Shown: one piece after another, positions 20,102-32,132 of the stretch
Layout: each line of letters begins with the position of its first letter
How positions within the stretch are numbered: the stretch's first letter is position 1
DNA from: Clitopilus passeckerianus
Taxonomy: Eukaryota; Basidiomycota; Agaricomycetes; Agaricales; Entolomataceae
Length of the DNA stretch: 64,000 nucleotides
Direction of reading: 5' to 3'
Assembly (NCBI GenBank): GCA_944990035.1
Contig: CALYLX010000142.1
Location: 248,001-312,000 of the forward strand
The notes under the pieces: generated by a model
What the model saw: the letters and a program-made list of their open reading frames with translations, nothing else
What the model was told of the DNA's origin: nothing
Databases searched by the model: none
Made by a program: the position numbers and the translations under genes

Positions 20102-21469
20102 CTAACCGCGGATGTGGCTCGTTGAGCCTGCGAAGACCGCTTTCCCACTATGAATTGCGCTTTTACTCCACCGCAATTGAGGCGCTGCCGCCTGCACCCC
20201 TCCAACTACCCGATCTTTCCCTTCTTCCGTGATCGAATACATCGATTCCCAGTACTCAAACGTCAAGGTAATGCGCTCGAGTTGGGGAAAATTTGAGGAC
20301 GCAAAAAAGCCATCGAATCCATGCTCGAGGGCGAATTCAAGTTTGGGTGTGGAAGCTGGTGGCGACTCTGGCGAGGTTGTTCTTCGAATGTCCAAACGAA
20401 GTGTTCTGAGATGGTTTGGCGCAGGTTTGGTGAGCAATCCATCTGCAGTGAAATCCTGGATGATTCGGCAGAGTGCCTATATGTCGGAACACTCCGTAAG
20501 GCCGAGATCCACGTGTTCAATCTGGTAGTACCGCTTGAAATTGATTCTAGATTTGCTATATGTTCAGTTGTTTGTGTTATATCTACTACGAAGGTTTACA
20601 CACCCGCAATAATCACAGTACTCAACATCCGTCCAAGAAAAGTATCGGAGGGTTTTGATTGAGTCGAGTAGGCATCTAATAATTCCGGGTCCCAAAAATC
20701 CTTCCAAGTTGAGCCTACTGAGTTTAATTGAAGGCTGATTTCTGACGTCGGAGAAGATACTGCAGAATAATATAGGCAGGTTCGAACTGGTAAACCTGTG
20801 GTTGGGTGGAACAAGGGATTCGAATTGAAAGGGTTCCTTAATGATTCGCCCGCCGACCGCCAGTGTTAGCTCCTCCAACGAGCTTATGGCAACTTGGGAG
20901 ACGGGACTCCAAGCGAATTGAAAAGGTCCGCCTGTGATGTGCCTGAAGCATAAGCTCTTTCGACCTTGAAAAATATCCATCCAATCTAGTCTGCGGCCTG
21001 TGAAATAGGCTCCTTCAATCGACAGGGAGTCGAGGTGAGGGGACGTCAGTGTCATGGACAGAATAGCCTGTACAGCCCGACCCAGATAAAAGTCTTGCCT
21101 GAAGCCCACTGTATCATTGGGCGGCATACCTAGGTATAACCGTCTTAGAGTTGGCGCAACACTGGAAAGAATGAAGGCAATCTTCTGTGAGCCAGACTCG
21201 GGTAACTTGATAAGCTCACAGATACGATGGCTGGTAATCCTTAGGCAGCGAACGAGTGATGATAGGTGCGGGAAGGCACGAAGGGCGCGGCAAAGCCGCC
21301 TGAACTGTCCCCAACCTTGCTCGAGAGTGATATCTGCAAACAAAGGAGCTCGGCAAATCTCCGCCAGTTGTTGAGATACAAGTCCACAACTTCGAAGATC
21401 ATACTGGTCGAGGTACGGCAAGATCCCATAGAAAATATCCACAGGTAGATGAAGGTCGTCTGCCACCAT
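20102..21469 (-). CDS. F-box protein, source of the duplicated 3' fragments
   Basis: Translation starts at ATG 21469 with an F-box (LPVDIFYGILPYLDQYDLRSCGL...FADITL). It continues through Leu-rich repeat-like segments (SSLVRCLRITS, SPHLDSLSIEG, LSRLNLEG). The first exon can end at 20600 before GTAAAC, and a second exon can begin at 20476 after ATATAG. This keeps phase 0 across a 123-bp intron and extends the product to about 414 residues, ending at 20102. That intron is longer than others here, so the model is tentative; without it the protein ends at 20564. The family recruits substrates to SCF ubiquitin ligases. Confidence 0.7.
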
Positions 21470-21864
21470 GTCCCTTGCTCAAGTGAATGCTGAAAAGTTG
21501 TGATCGAAACAAGTTTTGTACCCGGTGGCCATGGTCATGAGTGGGGTGATGACAAACATCGGACCTTGCTGCCATCAACGGTGAGCATACCCTGTTTGGC
21601 GTCCCCGGTCCATCTCTATACCTCGAACTCTCAGCGACTAGATTGACTTCAATTCCATGTTGAATGTTGGACTTGGCAACACGAATTCTTAACAGTGGAC
21701 ACAACGACGACAAAGGCAGCTCGGCTTCGGAGAAATCCAAAATCTCCACACCGGATTCTGGGTCACCGTCCGCATCACCGCCACCTTCCCCACAAGCTCC
21801 TCCTTCCACTACTGCCACATCCACTGGCCTAGCGCCTCCGAACAACACCAACATTCGTTCTAGA

Positions 21865-23605
21865 ATGGCGATATCGCCTAGAAGCGCAAATTATGAACGC
21901 CTTGAAGGTGGAATGGGCCCAAGCCGCGTGCCAGCTAAGCGCTTCGCGTGGAAAAAGTTTGCTATTGGTGCAGCAGTCATAATCAGTCTCGTATGGTTCT
22001 TTGGACCTAGGGAAACGAGGTCATTTAAATGGCACTCTGGAGAGGGTGAGCAGGAGTATAGCATGGTTCATGCACCGTAGCTAATTCAATATAGAGTATT
22101 CTCCTTCAACAGACATCGACATTGTGCCTGGTCAAGATTCGCACCAACCAGCAACCACCCATAAACCCTCTGGTGACACCACCAAGAAACCCCCTCATGA
22201 CGGTCCCCTCTCTTATGAAACTGACCCAGACCCATCGAAAACCCTTGAATGCACGAAACCCCATACCTCTGGCTCACCTCTCGTGCAGTACGCACTTATG
22301 ATTGACGCAGGATCAACTGGTTCTCGCATCCACGTTTACAAATTCAATAACTGTGGGCCATCACCTAAATACGAATATGAGGTGTTCGAGATGACCCGGC
22401 CTGGGCTATCCGATTACAAGGAGAACTCCATGGATGCAGCCAAGTCGCTCGATGTCCTGATGGATAGAGCAGTTAAGACTGTTCCTTCGTCTCTGCAGAG
22501 CTGCACCCCTGTTGCCGTCAAAGCTACAGCTGGGCTTCGACTTCTTGATGGCTCTCAAGCTGAAGATATTCTTCATGCGGTTGAAGAGCGCCTGAAACAT
22601 AATTACCCCTTCCCCCTTGCCAAGACGGACCCCGTAGTCATTATGGACGGCAAAGACGAAGGCATATATGCCTGGATCACTGCCAACTACCTTCTCGATA
22701 CCATCCGCTCAGATAGCAAGTCCAAGTTGACATACGCAGTCCTCGACCTTGGAGGTGCCTCCACTCAAATTGCCTTCGAGCCTACCTTCTCGAAACCGGA
22801 CTCTGCTCTTGTTGAGGGAGATCACAAATATGATCTCACCTTCGGCTCAAAGAAGCATGTGCTCTACCAACACTCGTATCTTGGTTACGGCCTAATGCGT
22901 GCTAGAAAGCATGTTCACTCTCTCGTCGACTTCATGGCCTCCATCAGGATGCAGCAGGACCCGAAGACTGGTGATGTCATCGGAAATCCCTGCCTCTCCC
23001 GAGGAACGAAGCGACTGGTCACGATCAAGGACGAACGGAGTGGGCAGGATAGGAATGTCACTATGGACGGAGAGGAAATCGGTTCCTTCGAAGCCTGTAA
23101 CAGGATCGTCGAGCTGGTGATGGCTAAGGATGCGTAAGTGCACATCACACTTGCATTTTGACGCATCTGCTGATCGTTTCTTCATAGAATCTGCGAGGTT
23201 AAACCTTGCTCGTTCAATGGTGTCTACCAGCCCTCGCTCCTGGACACCTTCTCCTCCGGCAAAGTTCTTCTACTCTCGTACTTCTACGACCGACTATCGC
23301 CTCTGCTTGCCCCTGATGCCACCATCACGGTCTCTACCTTCGCCACCCTCGCTAAAGACGTCTGCCTGGGGCGGGAGCAATGGCTCAAGACATGGGGCGC
23401 TAACCCGACAGCGATGGCGGAGCTGGATGACAGACCAGAGTACTGCCTGGATCTGACGTTCATGTATGGTCTGCTGAGGCTGGGGTATGAGTTTGAGGAT
23501 AATCGAGATATTGATATCGGGAAACAGATCCAGAATACGGAGTTGGGTTGGTGTCTCGGTGCGACACTGGCATTGGTTGGAGGAGAGTTGACGTGTCGAG
23601 TGTAA
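21865..23605 (+). CDS. GDA1: Guanosine/nucleoside diphosphatase, GDA1/CD39 family
   Basis: Exons 21865-22045, 22113-23133 and 23188-23605 join cleanly. The N-terminus is a short cytosolic tail and one membrane anchor (FAIGAAVIISLVWFF), giving a type II protein as expected for Golgi Gda1. All apyrase conserved regions are visible: IDAGSTGSRIHVYKF, KATAGLRLL, DEGIYAWITANYL and LDLGGASTQIAFE. Cysteines in the lumenal domain fit its conserved disulfides. Gda1 hydrolyses GDP to GMP in the Golgi lumen, which allows GDP-mannose/GMP exchange for glycosylation. The start at 21865 is chosen because it gives a short tail before the anchor; an earlier in-frame start at 21664 is less likely. Confidence 0.93.
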
Positions 23606-24308
23606 TGGACTTGGATATCAGGATAAACTATTTTTATGGATTTTGATAGAATATATCTCTTAATCGCCACATGTGCCGCTTTTGGAAGACTTTATGTCCA
23701 AAACCTGTCCTCAAGTGGTCGGATTCCGCCTTTGTCTTGCCCGCCATCCTGCGAAACCCAAGCATCGGACTTCCTCTCTTCTATTACATGGTGGCTGTAT
23801 GCGACTATAACCTGCATATGTCTCGAAACTTATGTGTACGGACGGTGCAAATGAGTCCCTTGTTCTGCGCCGTACATCTGGCTCTCATTTCTCATGGCAT
23901 CTCCAGCCTCATTAAAGCTGCCCAGGGTTGTGCTTATCAGCGATAGCACCCACGGAGTCCCCTACCGAGGCTGACCGTGATCCGGGGCTGAGAGCTTGGA
24001 GCTTTGTACTCTTCAACCTGGATGCGGACGCCATTATTTGAATTGATCATCCGCAAATCCTGTTACGAGTAACGCGGCAAGCAAAGTTGATATTCAAACC
24101 TTTGTGCTCCAGGGAACGTGCTACTTCGGACTATAAATAAGCGCTACTGCGTTCCCAGCATACAAATACTATGGCTGACCGTCCTAAACTCGAGAATCGC
24201 GGCATGGATCCATCTCCTTGCTCGTTGTTCGTCATCACCGCCCCTTGGACCTCGCTCTGAGGCAATCAAGAAAGTGAATTACCGGGCGTGGCTCAGACGT
24301 TTCGCGCC

Positions 24309-25941
24309 ATGTCTTTGCCCATTGAATCACTTGACTTGACACCTGAAGACCTTGCCCTCATAGATGGTGTTCGGCGCTTGTGCGTCTTTTCTCTATCACG
24401 GAACAGAATGCAGAAATTGACCTCTTCATAGGGAAACAAATGTTCGATTTCTCATCGCTGCTTTTGCGATCTTGATCTTCGATCACATCCTCACATTCGG
24501 AGAGGAGGTAAGGATTGCTCTATCCCCTGTTTCACCGACGTGATATTAATTACATCAGGTGGAAAGGATATGGAAGGCAAAGTTTAGCCTCGCCACTGTT
24601 CTCTTCCTCATTAATCGGTATATCAACCCTTTGGCCTTCCTCATAACAATCTTTGGTAGGTGAGGTCAATAACCATGCGATTTCCGCTCGCTCATAGCTT
24701 CGCAGGATATACCTACCCTCACTGGCCGCAGACTGTAAGTACTGCCTTCTGTCCGTATATGCTCTCGAAATGCTAACATGGATGGCATGGTCGCAGAAGT
24801 AAGCCCGAGATTTGTGTTATATTAGATGTTATTATTGAGTAGTTCAAAGCTGCAATCAATTCGTGGCATTTGAAGGCTCCGCCGCAGCCGCTGTAGTTGC
24901 TGGTGAGCTCTTTCGAGATTATCAAAGCACGCGTTTATCCACTTTTTTAGTTTGTGAGCGTGCGTCCGCTTCCTCCAGGGCGAATTTACGGCGTTGTTCA
25001 CCCTTTTTCAGTGATTATGATTATGCGCGTCTATGCACTTTATGGGCGAAATCTTCTACTTTTGTCGTTTTTGCTGCTCCTATGGTCGGGTCAGATTGTG
25101 GCAGCTGGGTTTGGCCTGGCTAGTGGCTTCGGTGAGGGTTATTTTCAACTTTTCGCCGTTCAGAAATAACCTGATTGTGCTTCAGCCGCTCAGCTACCCC
25201 TCGGAATGGACTGTAAGCCGACTATCATTTAAGAATGATGCTGCTTTAACTCTGACATTTTCCGCGTAAAGTCTGCGTCCTGACGGGGAACCATCAAATT
25301 TTTGGTGAATTTGAAGATTAGTTCGTCTATCTTTCTTATCCTGACATATTGCACAGCTGCTCTCTGGATCGGCCCGTTGATCACGGACTCGGTCCTGTTC
25401 CTCCTTACACTCTATCGGTCAAAACAATACCTGAAAGAGATTGGATACGTCCAGTGGGTTACAAAGTGTCCTCAATGGTGGCGGTCTCGATATTTTTGCT
25501 TTCAAGGTCGTATTCTTTCCGAGTTCAAAGGACCCTGTGGGTGCTTGTCCGAGATGGCACTATCTATTTCTTTGCTATTGTGCTGGTAAACGTTTTCAGC
25601 ATCCTCGTATTCTTCGTGAGTTCTTATACTATCACATCAGACTGAGCCGAAATAATGTTGGTTCATAGCTCGGCCCCGAAGATATCAAGTCTCTTGGAGG
25701 CCCTTTCTGGCAAACCATAACCTCTGTAATGGTTTCTCGTCTCGTCTTGAACCTTCGCGCATCTGCTACGACTACCGAAGCCGTTATTCATGGGGTCTCA
25801 GGAATCTTCGACGCAAGAGTGATGGACAGAACCACCGGAAATAGAGGACCAGGGTCGTTCATTTTCTTTAGGGGCCAAGGTATAAACCCAGAGGTCAGCA
25901 CCGAGTACGTTATGTCCTCTACCCCATCCTCTCAGCGGTAA
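24309..25941 (+). CDS. DUF6533-type multi-pass membrane protein, copy 1
   Basis: ATG 24309 opens an exon to 24379, then GT..AG to 24432. This gives ETNVRFLIAAFAILIFDH, the characteristic N-terminal helix of Agaricomycete DUF6533 proteins. Later exons give VERIWKAKFS, VLFLINRYINPLAFL, VIMIMRVYALYGRN, LLLWSGQIVAAGFGLASGF and a C-terminal MVSRLVLNLR motif. About seven membrane helices are likely. The family is large in mushrooms and has no established function. A paralogue of the same layout follows at 26803. The last splice junctions and the exact stop (25939-25941) are tentative. Confidence 0.75.
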
Positions 25942-26802
25942 TGATGGAATAGCAGGGCAGACTTCTCACGAGAAGAAATGTACGCTGAAACGGTCGCACT
26001 CCCATTTAACTCTTATTCACATGCTTGAAGCAGGACATTGTAATAAACTGTAAACTCAAGCTCGCATACAACAGGAGCTTGGAATGCTCGGCAGCCTTAA
26101 CCACACGGATGCTGTGTTAGACTGGCCATCGAGAGGGTTTCCCTTGTCCTAATGTAATGTTGTCTAGGCGTTTTCTATGAGTTAAGTGTCAGAGGCGGAA
26201 TGGTGAGCTGAACTGCTGTATCTGTTAGAACTACGGACATAGCTGCAAGATACGAAGACGGGTGTATGGCTCATATATCAAGCAAGGAAGGGTTGATCTG
26301 CGAAAGATCGCCATTGGTTGGACACGGGAGTTCGACTACGACTTGGAAGGCGTAGTATGGCATCAAAAAACTCTAGGGATCGACCGACGACCGATCACCA
26401 ATACAATCGCTAAAAGATCACATGCGCGTTCAGGGGGGGATCGCAGACGAAATTCAAGAGAACAGGGTTAGGAAAGAGCCCGATTCCTAACCCTGCCACC
26501 TCTGAATTTGCCTTCGAGATCAAGTACCCCATCAGTTCCGTGATCTCCGTCTCACTCGTCGTAAATCTTTTGCAACAATCTTTGATTCCTGTTGGGAATA
26601 TTTGAAGTAGCCTTCGATCCTTGTGGTAGCCGAAAGTGCAGAGTTCATAGTCGCTGTGGCAGCGTGGGTCGTTTACTTCCCAGAGAGTCGACTTCTCTGG
26701 CCTCCACAGATCACGCCACTGACAAGCGCTGGATGCCGCGTGGAATAGCCATATCATAAAAGAAGCTTCGAAAGCGAGAGACGTCCCACGTTGCCCACGT
26801 CC
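25942..26802. other. Intergenic region between the DUF6533 paralogues
   Basis: A 115-codon minus-strand frame (26410-26757) and a 69-codon plus frame (26262-26471) overlap. Neither has a recognised domain or splice support. No RNA gene or repeat was seen. Confidence 0.45.
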
Positions 26803-28533
26803 ATGTCGTCGCAGTCACCAAGCGCAGAGGTGCTGGCCGCCGCTGCACAACGATTGTGAGTGTTTGCTGAGCATTGAGGAGATGTCATTCCGATATTCTA
26901 ACCTGATCTTCAGGGAGACAAACGTTCGTTTTCTGATTGCGGCCTTCGCTATTTTGATTTTCGATCATGGTAAGCAGAGGTCCCTCGTAAGTCCTTCTCG
27001 GTTGATGTAAATCTAACGCAACATGACAAGCGATAACCTTTGGTGAAGAGGCAAGTGGGCAAATACAGAATCTAGATTCTCGATGAATCTAACCTTTACC
27101 AAGGTTGAACGAATATGGAAACGGAAGTTTTCAGGGGCAACGATTCTGTTCTTGACCGTCCGCTATGCTACTCCCCTCCAATACATAATCATTATCACAG
27201 GTACTCATAGTGCTTACCGTTCGGTTTTGTTGGTTTCTTAACATGTGGTTAGGTTATATATTCCCTCGCTGGCCGTCATCAGTAAGCCCAACGCTTTACT
27301 CACCGAGCCCGGTCGCTAAACCTCTGGCCGCTGTCTAGACGTTAGTCCAGCTCTCATCGGAAATACATTCCCGCAACTCAACCATCGTTCGCCCAGTTGT
27401 CGAAAATTTGTAGCCTTCGAAGGGTCTTCTGCTGTGGCTCTCGTGGCAGGTATTTTGTTCCTTTCAGCTACATCTATCGCTTGGAGCTCAAGCCCTCTTT
27501 AGTGTGCGAAAGTCAGTGTGGTGGTCTCATTGGGATCACGCGCTAAATGACATTGGAGTAGTTATCATGATTCTTCGAGTGTTCGCACTGCACAACAGAA
27601 GCTTTCCACTGTTGGGCTTTCTTCTCGTACTGTGGGCTGCGCAGGTTGTAGTCTCTTCTGTGGGCTTGGCTTCGGGAGGAGGTAAACTTCAGTCCGGCCT
27701 TTCATGCGAGCCACGCTCTAATAATGCCATGACAGCTGCAGACTTACCTGCCAGCCTTGACAGGGGTGAGGTCTCTTCCCTTTGCGAGCACCAATTACAT
27801 CTGATAACTGTACTATTTCTAGTGTGCGTCTTGACCGGGAAGGGCAAAGCATTTGGTATATCACACTATTTCCAGGCTTATTTCTCCGATATTGATTCCA
27901 GTCGCTCCCCCAGCTGGAATATGGATAGCACCACTCGTCAATGATTCTGTTCTGTTCCTACTCACCCTGTATCGATCAAAGGATTATATTATGCAGCTTC
28001 GTGCACAGTGAGTCCTTCTAGGTTTAGATTTGTTGAAGAATCTTCTTTATCTTCTTTCATTATTGTCCCAATAGGTATTACGAGGCCTTCTTTCAAAGAA
28101 CTCTATGGATCTTTCTTCGTGACGGGACAATATACTTCCTCGCGATCGTGCTGGTCAACCTTTTCAGTATCCTCGTATTCTTCGTGAGTCCAGGCGTGTG
28201 GGATAATCTGTCCCCTAGCTTATCTTCTGACCGCAGCTCGCTCCCGAGGACTTCAAATCACTCGGAGGACCTTTCTGGCAAATCATAACGACGACCATGG
28301 TTTCTCGCCTGGTCCTTAACCTTCGTTCTGCCGCAGCGAATGACGTTCTTATATACCAAAATCCTTCGATATTTGACACCACAACCCGAATAGTCAATAT
28401 GACTCTTGGGAATCTGGGAGAAGGCCTGGAGTTAACATTCCGAGATGGGTCCAGCTCACTGAGAGCCACGTTCCCGGAAAGCTTGGACGTCCCTTTGACG
28501 GAAATCTCGCGTCAGCGATCGGAGATGATCTAA
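26803..28533 (+). CDS. DUF6533-type multi-pass membrane protein, copy 2
   Basis: ATG 26803 starts MSSQSPSAEV. After an intron the protein reads ETNVRFLIAAFAILIFDH, identical to copy 1 over this helix. It continues with VERIWKRKFSGATILFL, VIMILRVFALHNRS, LLVLWAAQVVVSSVGLASGG and MVSRLVLNLRSAAA, ending at 28531-28533. The order of exons and helices matches copy 1, so the two are a tandem duplication. Divergence is greatest in the N-terminal leader and the cytosolic tail. Function unknown; inner exon limits were not all fixed. Confidence 0.75.
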
Positions 28534-29445
28534 GGGCTTTAAACCTGATAGGTGAGCTCAAGGTGAGCTAACTGATTGTGTGGCCGAAGGTGTTCCTTAA
28601 CTTACCTCGTCGACATGCAGACTAATGCTCAACTTCTGGCGGCTTTCTACGTCACAACTTGATTACCGCGCCCGCCTGCACCAGATGAGGTTGGGAGGCA
28701 CTCGAAGAGCATGGCGAGAGAGACATATCTGCTGTAGCCACAAATTTAGAATAAACTCGTGGCAGAGCACGTCAAGAGGGTACCTTCGATCGGCGTTTTA
28801 GGGTGAAGTCGGAGGCTTATGCACTTGACGATAATCATACCCAATATGTATGACTCCAGTGATAGCACGGATCGTGCATTCTCTGGGTTCATTTCAAGTA
28901 ATTAGGAGTGGCCAAGGGAGCACATGTACTACCATAACCCACGACGAATGAACATCTCGCAGAATAATGCAGTACTAGAATGAGATCTACATAAATTTAG
29001 AGGTGTATTCTCTAAGTCGAAATGCTTGAAAGGCCACTTCTGGCAAATTTGGCCACAGGCCCGGGAGAGCGATCAAGACCCCGTAACTCGCTTAGCAAGA
29101 GCACTCTTCCTGGCTTGAAATATTGTCAGGAACTCCCTAGTCAGCGTCCGCAAAGTTGCTGCAAAAGATTTGAAGTTGAAGCCTGCGTTCCCAATTTCCG
29201 CCCACTGAGTCGCACCGAAACGTACCAATCGACGAGAACCATGGTGAGGGTATCTCATAAGAAGCCAAGGATGTGGAAACCGACTACATTCAAATCATAT
29301 ATAAGGAGGGTGAACGATAGACACGGAAGAACAGTTTCATCCAGCATTATCAACCTCCAAGAAACCTATCGACTCACCTTCGGCCTGGATTCTATCCCGC
29401 CTCTGGCGCGAGCTCCAAATTGGGACTGCGCCCAGGAGACTCGCC
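28534..29445. other. Intergenic region
   Basis: A 149-codon plus-strand frame (29022-29471) overlaps the 3' end of the minus-strand F-box gene and has no domain. I support nothing else here. Confidence 0.45.
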
Positions 29446-30642
29446 CTAAGCTCCCAGAGGCGATAGGTTGACCGAGGCTACGAACTCGGCGTTTATACTA
29501 CGTCTAGAAAGGACCATAGTCTCCGCTTGAGAGAAAAGTGATGGATCCAACTCCAAGTGGTCGGCATAAAGACCTAGATATATAAGCCTCGGAAGGTAGT
29601 GCTGTTCGTCAGATACCTTCAGGTTCTGTATAATTGCGCGGCAGCCAGTGATTGACGTCCCAACAGTTGTAATCCCCAATCTACGCAAACCGGGGACGCA
29701 GCCGAACAGAGACTGGATCTGCTCTTGCCGTTCGGTGGGGATACTCCGCATGGTGAGCTCGGTAAGGGAGCACTGGGAGCGTTGAAGGAAAGATATAACG
29801 TTGGATATGCTTATATCGGGACCCATTGCGTGCCCATCTATCAAAAGGACTTCGAGACTGGGAGCTGTGAGGTGATCAAGATGTGCGTGGTTTGCTGTGT
29901 CAAGTATACGAAGGGAAAGGTGTGTAACATGGTCTCGAACCAAATTATGAACGGTCGGGTCTGTAAGGCGGCCCGATTGACGTCGAAAGACCTCTAGTCG
30001 GCGAGCAACGCTGAGAACACCGCCGTCGTGCTTCAAGGGAATGTCGAGTGTGTGTATTTGGTGGAGGGGAAGATTAACTCGGTTGGGGCCAATTATAACT
30101 GCTTTTTTCAGTGAAGGAGCTACCTCGAAGACACTAATATCCTGGGGCAAGCGCACTCCTTTAAGCGAGAAATGTAATTGGGTGAGAAGCGGTAGGTTTC
30201 CACGGATTTGTTGCAATTTCTCCATGAGGTTGTTTGGGGTGAGCAGCAGAAGATGAACATCTTTCCACCGACTACAAGAAGGGATTAGGATTTCAAACAG
30301 CTGTGAAGCCCGAGGATTGCGAAAGGCCGCGAACTGTAAGGAGATTGGGAGTGGATCCGAACGCTTGATCGCGAGCCGTACAATATCATTGGTAGGGTAG
30401 CGTATTTCCTTGTTTTGTCTGCAGAGGTAATTCATGACTATTTTGCACCAAAGGTCTTTCTGAAGAATGCAGATCCTTTTCCAGCGCTTGCAAACCCTGG
30501 TCAATAGCCATGGCGCCAGTGTTGGAGCAAATGATCCTTCTGGACGAACAAAGCCGCCGCGAGGGAGGCAGTTACGGAAGATCTCCTCAAGGACTTCATC
30601 GGGCAAGTTATCGATGAGCCCGATCGTCGGCGATGAGCACAT
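29446..30642 (-). CDS. F-box protein, single exon
   Basis: The uninterrupted 398-residue frame begins MCSSPTIGLIDNLPDEVLEEIFRN, an F-box-like motif ending around WCKIVMN (residues 10-68). Leu-rich segments follow (LLTQLHFSLK, VTHLSLRILD, PSLEVLLIDG, GLRRLGITTV), typical of Agaricomycete F-box proteins that select substrates for SCF ligases. Unlike the other F-box genes in the window it needs no intron. It is divergent to the GMF gene at 30844, leaving only about 200 bp for both promoters. Confidence 0.85.
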   Translation of the reverse strand: MCSSPTIGLIDNLPDEVLEEIFRNCLPRGGFVRPEGSFAPTLAPWLLTRVCKRWKRICILQKDLWCKIVMNYLCRQNKEIRYPTNDIVRLAIKRSDPLPISLQFAAFRNPRASQLFEILIPSCSRWKDVHLLLLTPNNLMEKLQQIRGNLPLLTQLHFSLKGVRLPQDISVFEVAPSLKKAVIIGPNRVNLPLHQIHTLDIPLKHDGGVLSVARRLEVFRRQSGRLTDPTVHNLVRDHVTHLSLRILDTANHAHLDHLTAPSLEVLLIDGHAMGPDISISNVISFLQRSQCSLTELTMRSIPTERQEQIQSLFGCVPGLRRLGITTVGTSITGCRAIIQNLKVSDEQHYLPRLIYLGLYADHLELDPSLFSQAETMVLSRRSINAEFVASVNLSPLGA

Positions 30643-30843
30643 CTTGGTGGCTCCGTGTATTCTCGACGAAATTGCGGAGCTTTGTTTCTAAAGTCGGGCG
30701 CTAAGCGATAGCTAGGTCTAGGCCCTTTTACAGCGATCAGATTAGATAACGTCGTTTGACCCAATCTCCAGGTCGTCTGGCGCAGCATCCTGTGTTCTTG
30801 TCTTCACGATCCTCCGTAGTTTCAGTTTCTCGTATCCTGTATT

Positions 30844-31492
30844 ATGGTAAGCTTGAACTTTCTTCTGTGGTAACCAGTTATCTTCCTGCTAACTTCAACC
30901 ACTTATGAATAGTCGCAAACTGTTGACATCCCGCAATCCATTAAGGATGCCCTACGCAAATTCCGATTCGCGCGACGTAGCTCGGGGAGTGCAGCGATAG
31001 TAATCAAGATCAACAAGGCGAAACTGACAATGGAGGAGGTGGAGCAGTTTGACAACATTTCGATTGAGGAACTGGCAGAAGGTGCGTTTCTCTTCATTCT
31101 TTTTCTATAAATTGTAACACTCGCACAACCGCCCTGGAACCTCAACCTTTACTCCTGCTATTTACACCTTCGTGTTTAACAGAGCTCCCGGAGAACTCAC
31201 CGCGCTACGTTGTCCTCTCTTATGAGCTCAAGCACTCGGATGGACGCACATCTTTCCCCCTCGTCCTGATCAACTGGGCCCCTTCGACGAGCGAGATCGG
31301 GCTGATGACGCTCCATGCAAGTGCATTGCTGAACTTCCAGAATACTGTAAGCCTACCTGTTTGTCCAGGGGATCTCCGAGTTATGCTGATGGCTGCTATT
31401 GACAGGCGGATGTGAACAAAGTCATCGAGGTCAGAGATGGACCGGAGGGCCTGACAAAGGAGGTGATAGACACGAAGTTATTGGGCAAATAA
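30844..31492 (+). CDS. AIM7: Glia maturation factor, ADF-H domain (Arp2/3 regulator)
   Basis: Exons 30844-30846, 30913-31081, 31183-31346 and 31406-31492 join to about 140 residues starting MSQTVDIPQS. The whole protein is one ADF/cofilin-homology domain of the GMF type: LRKFRFARRSS, ELPENSPRYVVLSYEL, DGRTSFPLVLINW and NKVIEVRDGPEGLTKEV match the family order and spacing. GMF (yeast Aim7) binds the Arp2/3 complex rather than actin, debranching actin networks and blocking nucleation. The first coding exon is only the ATG, with the donor directly after it. The symbol is by family resemblance to the yeast gene. Confidence 0.88.
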
Positions 31493-32132
31493 ATCTAATG
31501 GTATCTTGGACTCTCGACTTCCTTTTCGTACATGGTTTATGACGCAGAACACAGATGATACCTTGTGACTCTAGCTGGGCTCCTTTGGCTCATACTTATT
31601 ATTTTATCCGTCTATCTATATTGATGATCTCTATAACGATTCTTTCTCGTAAGAGGGTGTATTTTGCTCGGATAGCTAACCGAAGACCTGTTCTCCAGGC
31701 CACTGAGCCATCTCCTCCGAGGCCTGACCGGTCATCCGATCCACCTTCGGTTTATTACCGGCCATCATCAAGCCAGGTTTTCTCATTCTGCCATGATCAC
31801 GATCAACCTTCTGGCAGTGGAAGTCAGCAGAACTCAATTCGAACTCGCCTCATGGAAACATAGAACGATCCTGAGACAGAAAATTGTATTAGGAGGAGTG
31901 GTCAAGTGTTCTTAGAGAAAGGACAGCTGACCTCAGTCGGTTAATATTGCATGCTTCGATGGAGAGCAAGCGGGCCGTTGCTCTGCTTGATTCCGCTGGG
32001 TTTCGGGGAGAAAGGGCGAAAAGAAGCAATGCGGCGTCCCGGGAGCTGTGGAGATATAACATATAAAAGGTGAGAAGCGGGGATTCAGAACCTGGCAGAA
32101 TCCATTGGATCCTTTGTTCTCGTGAAAAAGAA
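31493..32132. other. Intergenic region
   Basis: A 102-codon frame at 31555-31863 contains a hydrophobic start and a Ser/Pro-rich tail but no known domain or splice support. Nothing else was identified. Confidence 0.45.

Larger units (their letters stand above)
17222..20400. repeat. Three tandem copies of an about 1-kb unit (peptide gene plus F-box 3' fragment)
   Basis: Peptide starts at 17661, 18678 and 19804 are spaced 1.02 and 1.13 kb apart. Each has the same promoter block upstream and is followed upstream by sequence of the F-box 3' end (17949-18233, 18930-19285, 20102-20394). All copies face the same way. Only the rightmost unit is attached to a complete F-box gene, so unequal duplication from that end is the simplest history. 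Unit edges are approximate. Confidence 0.75.

Noticed and set aside
29022..29471. 149-codon plus-strand frame
   Set aside because: Overlaps the F-box gene 3' end, no recognisable content.
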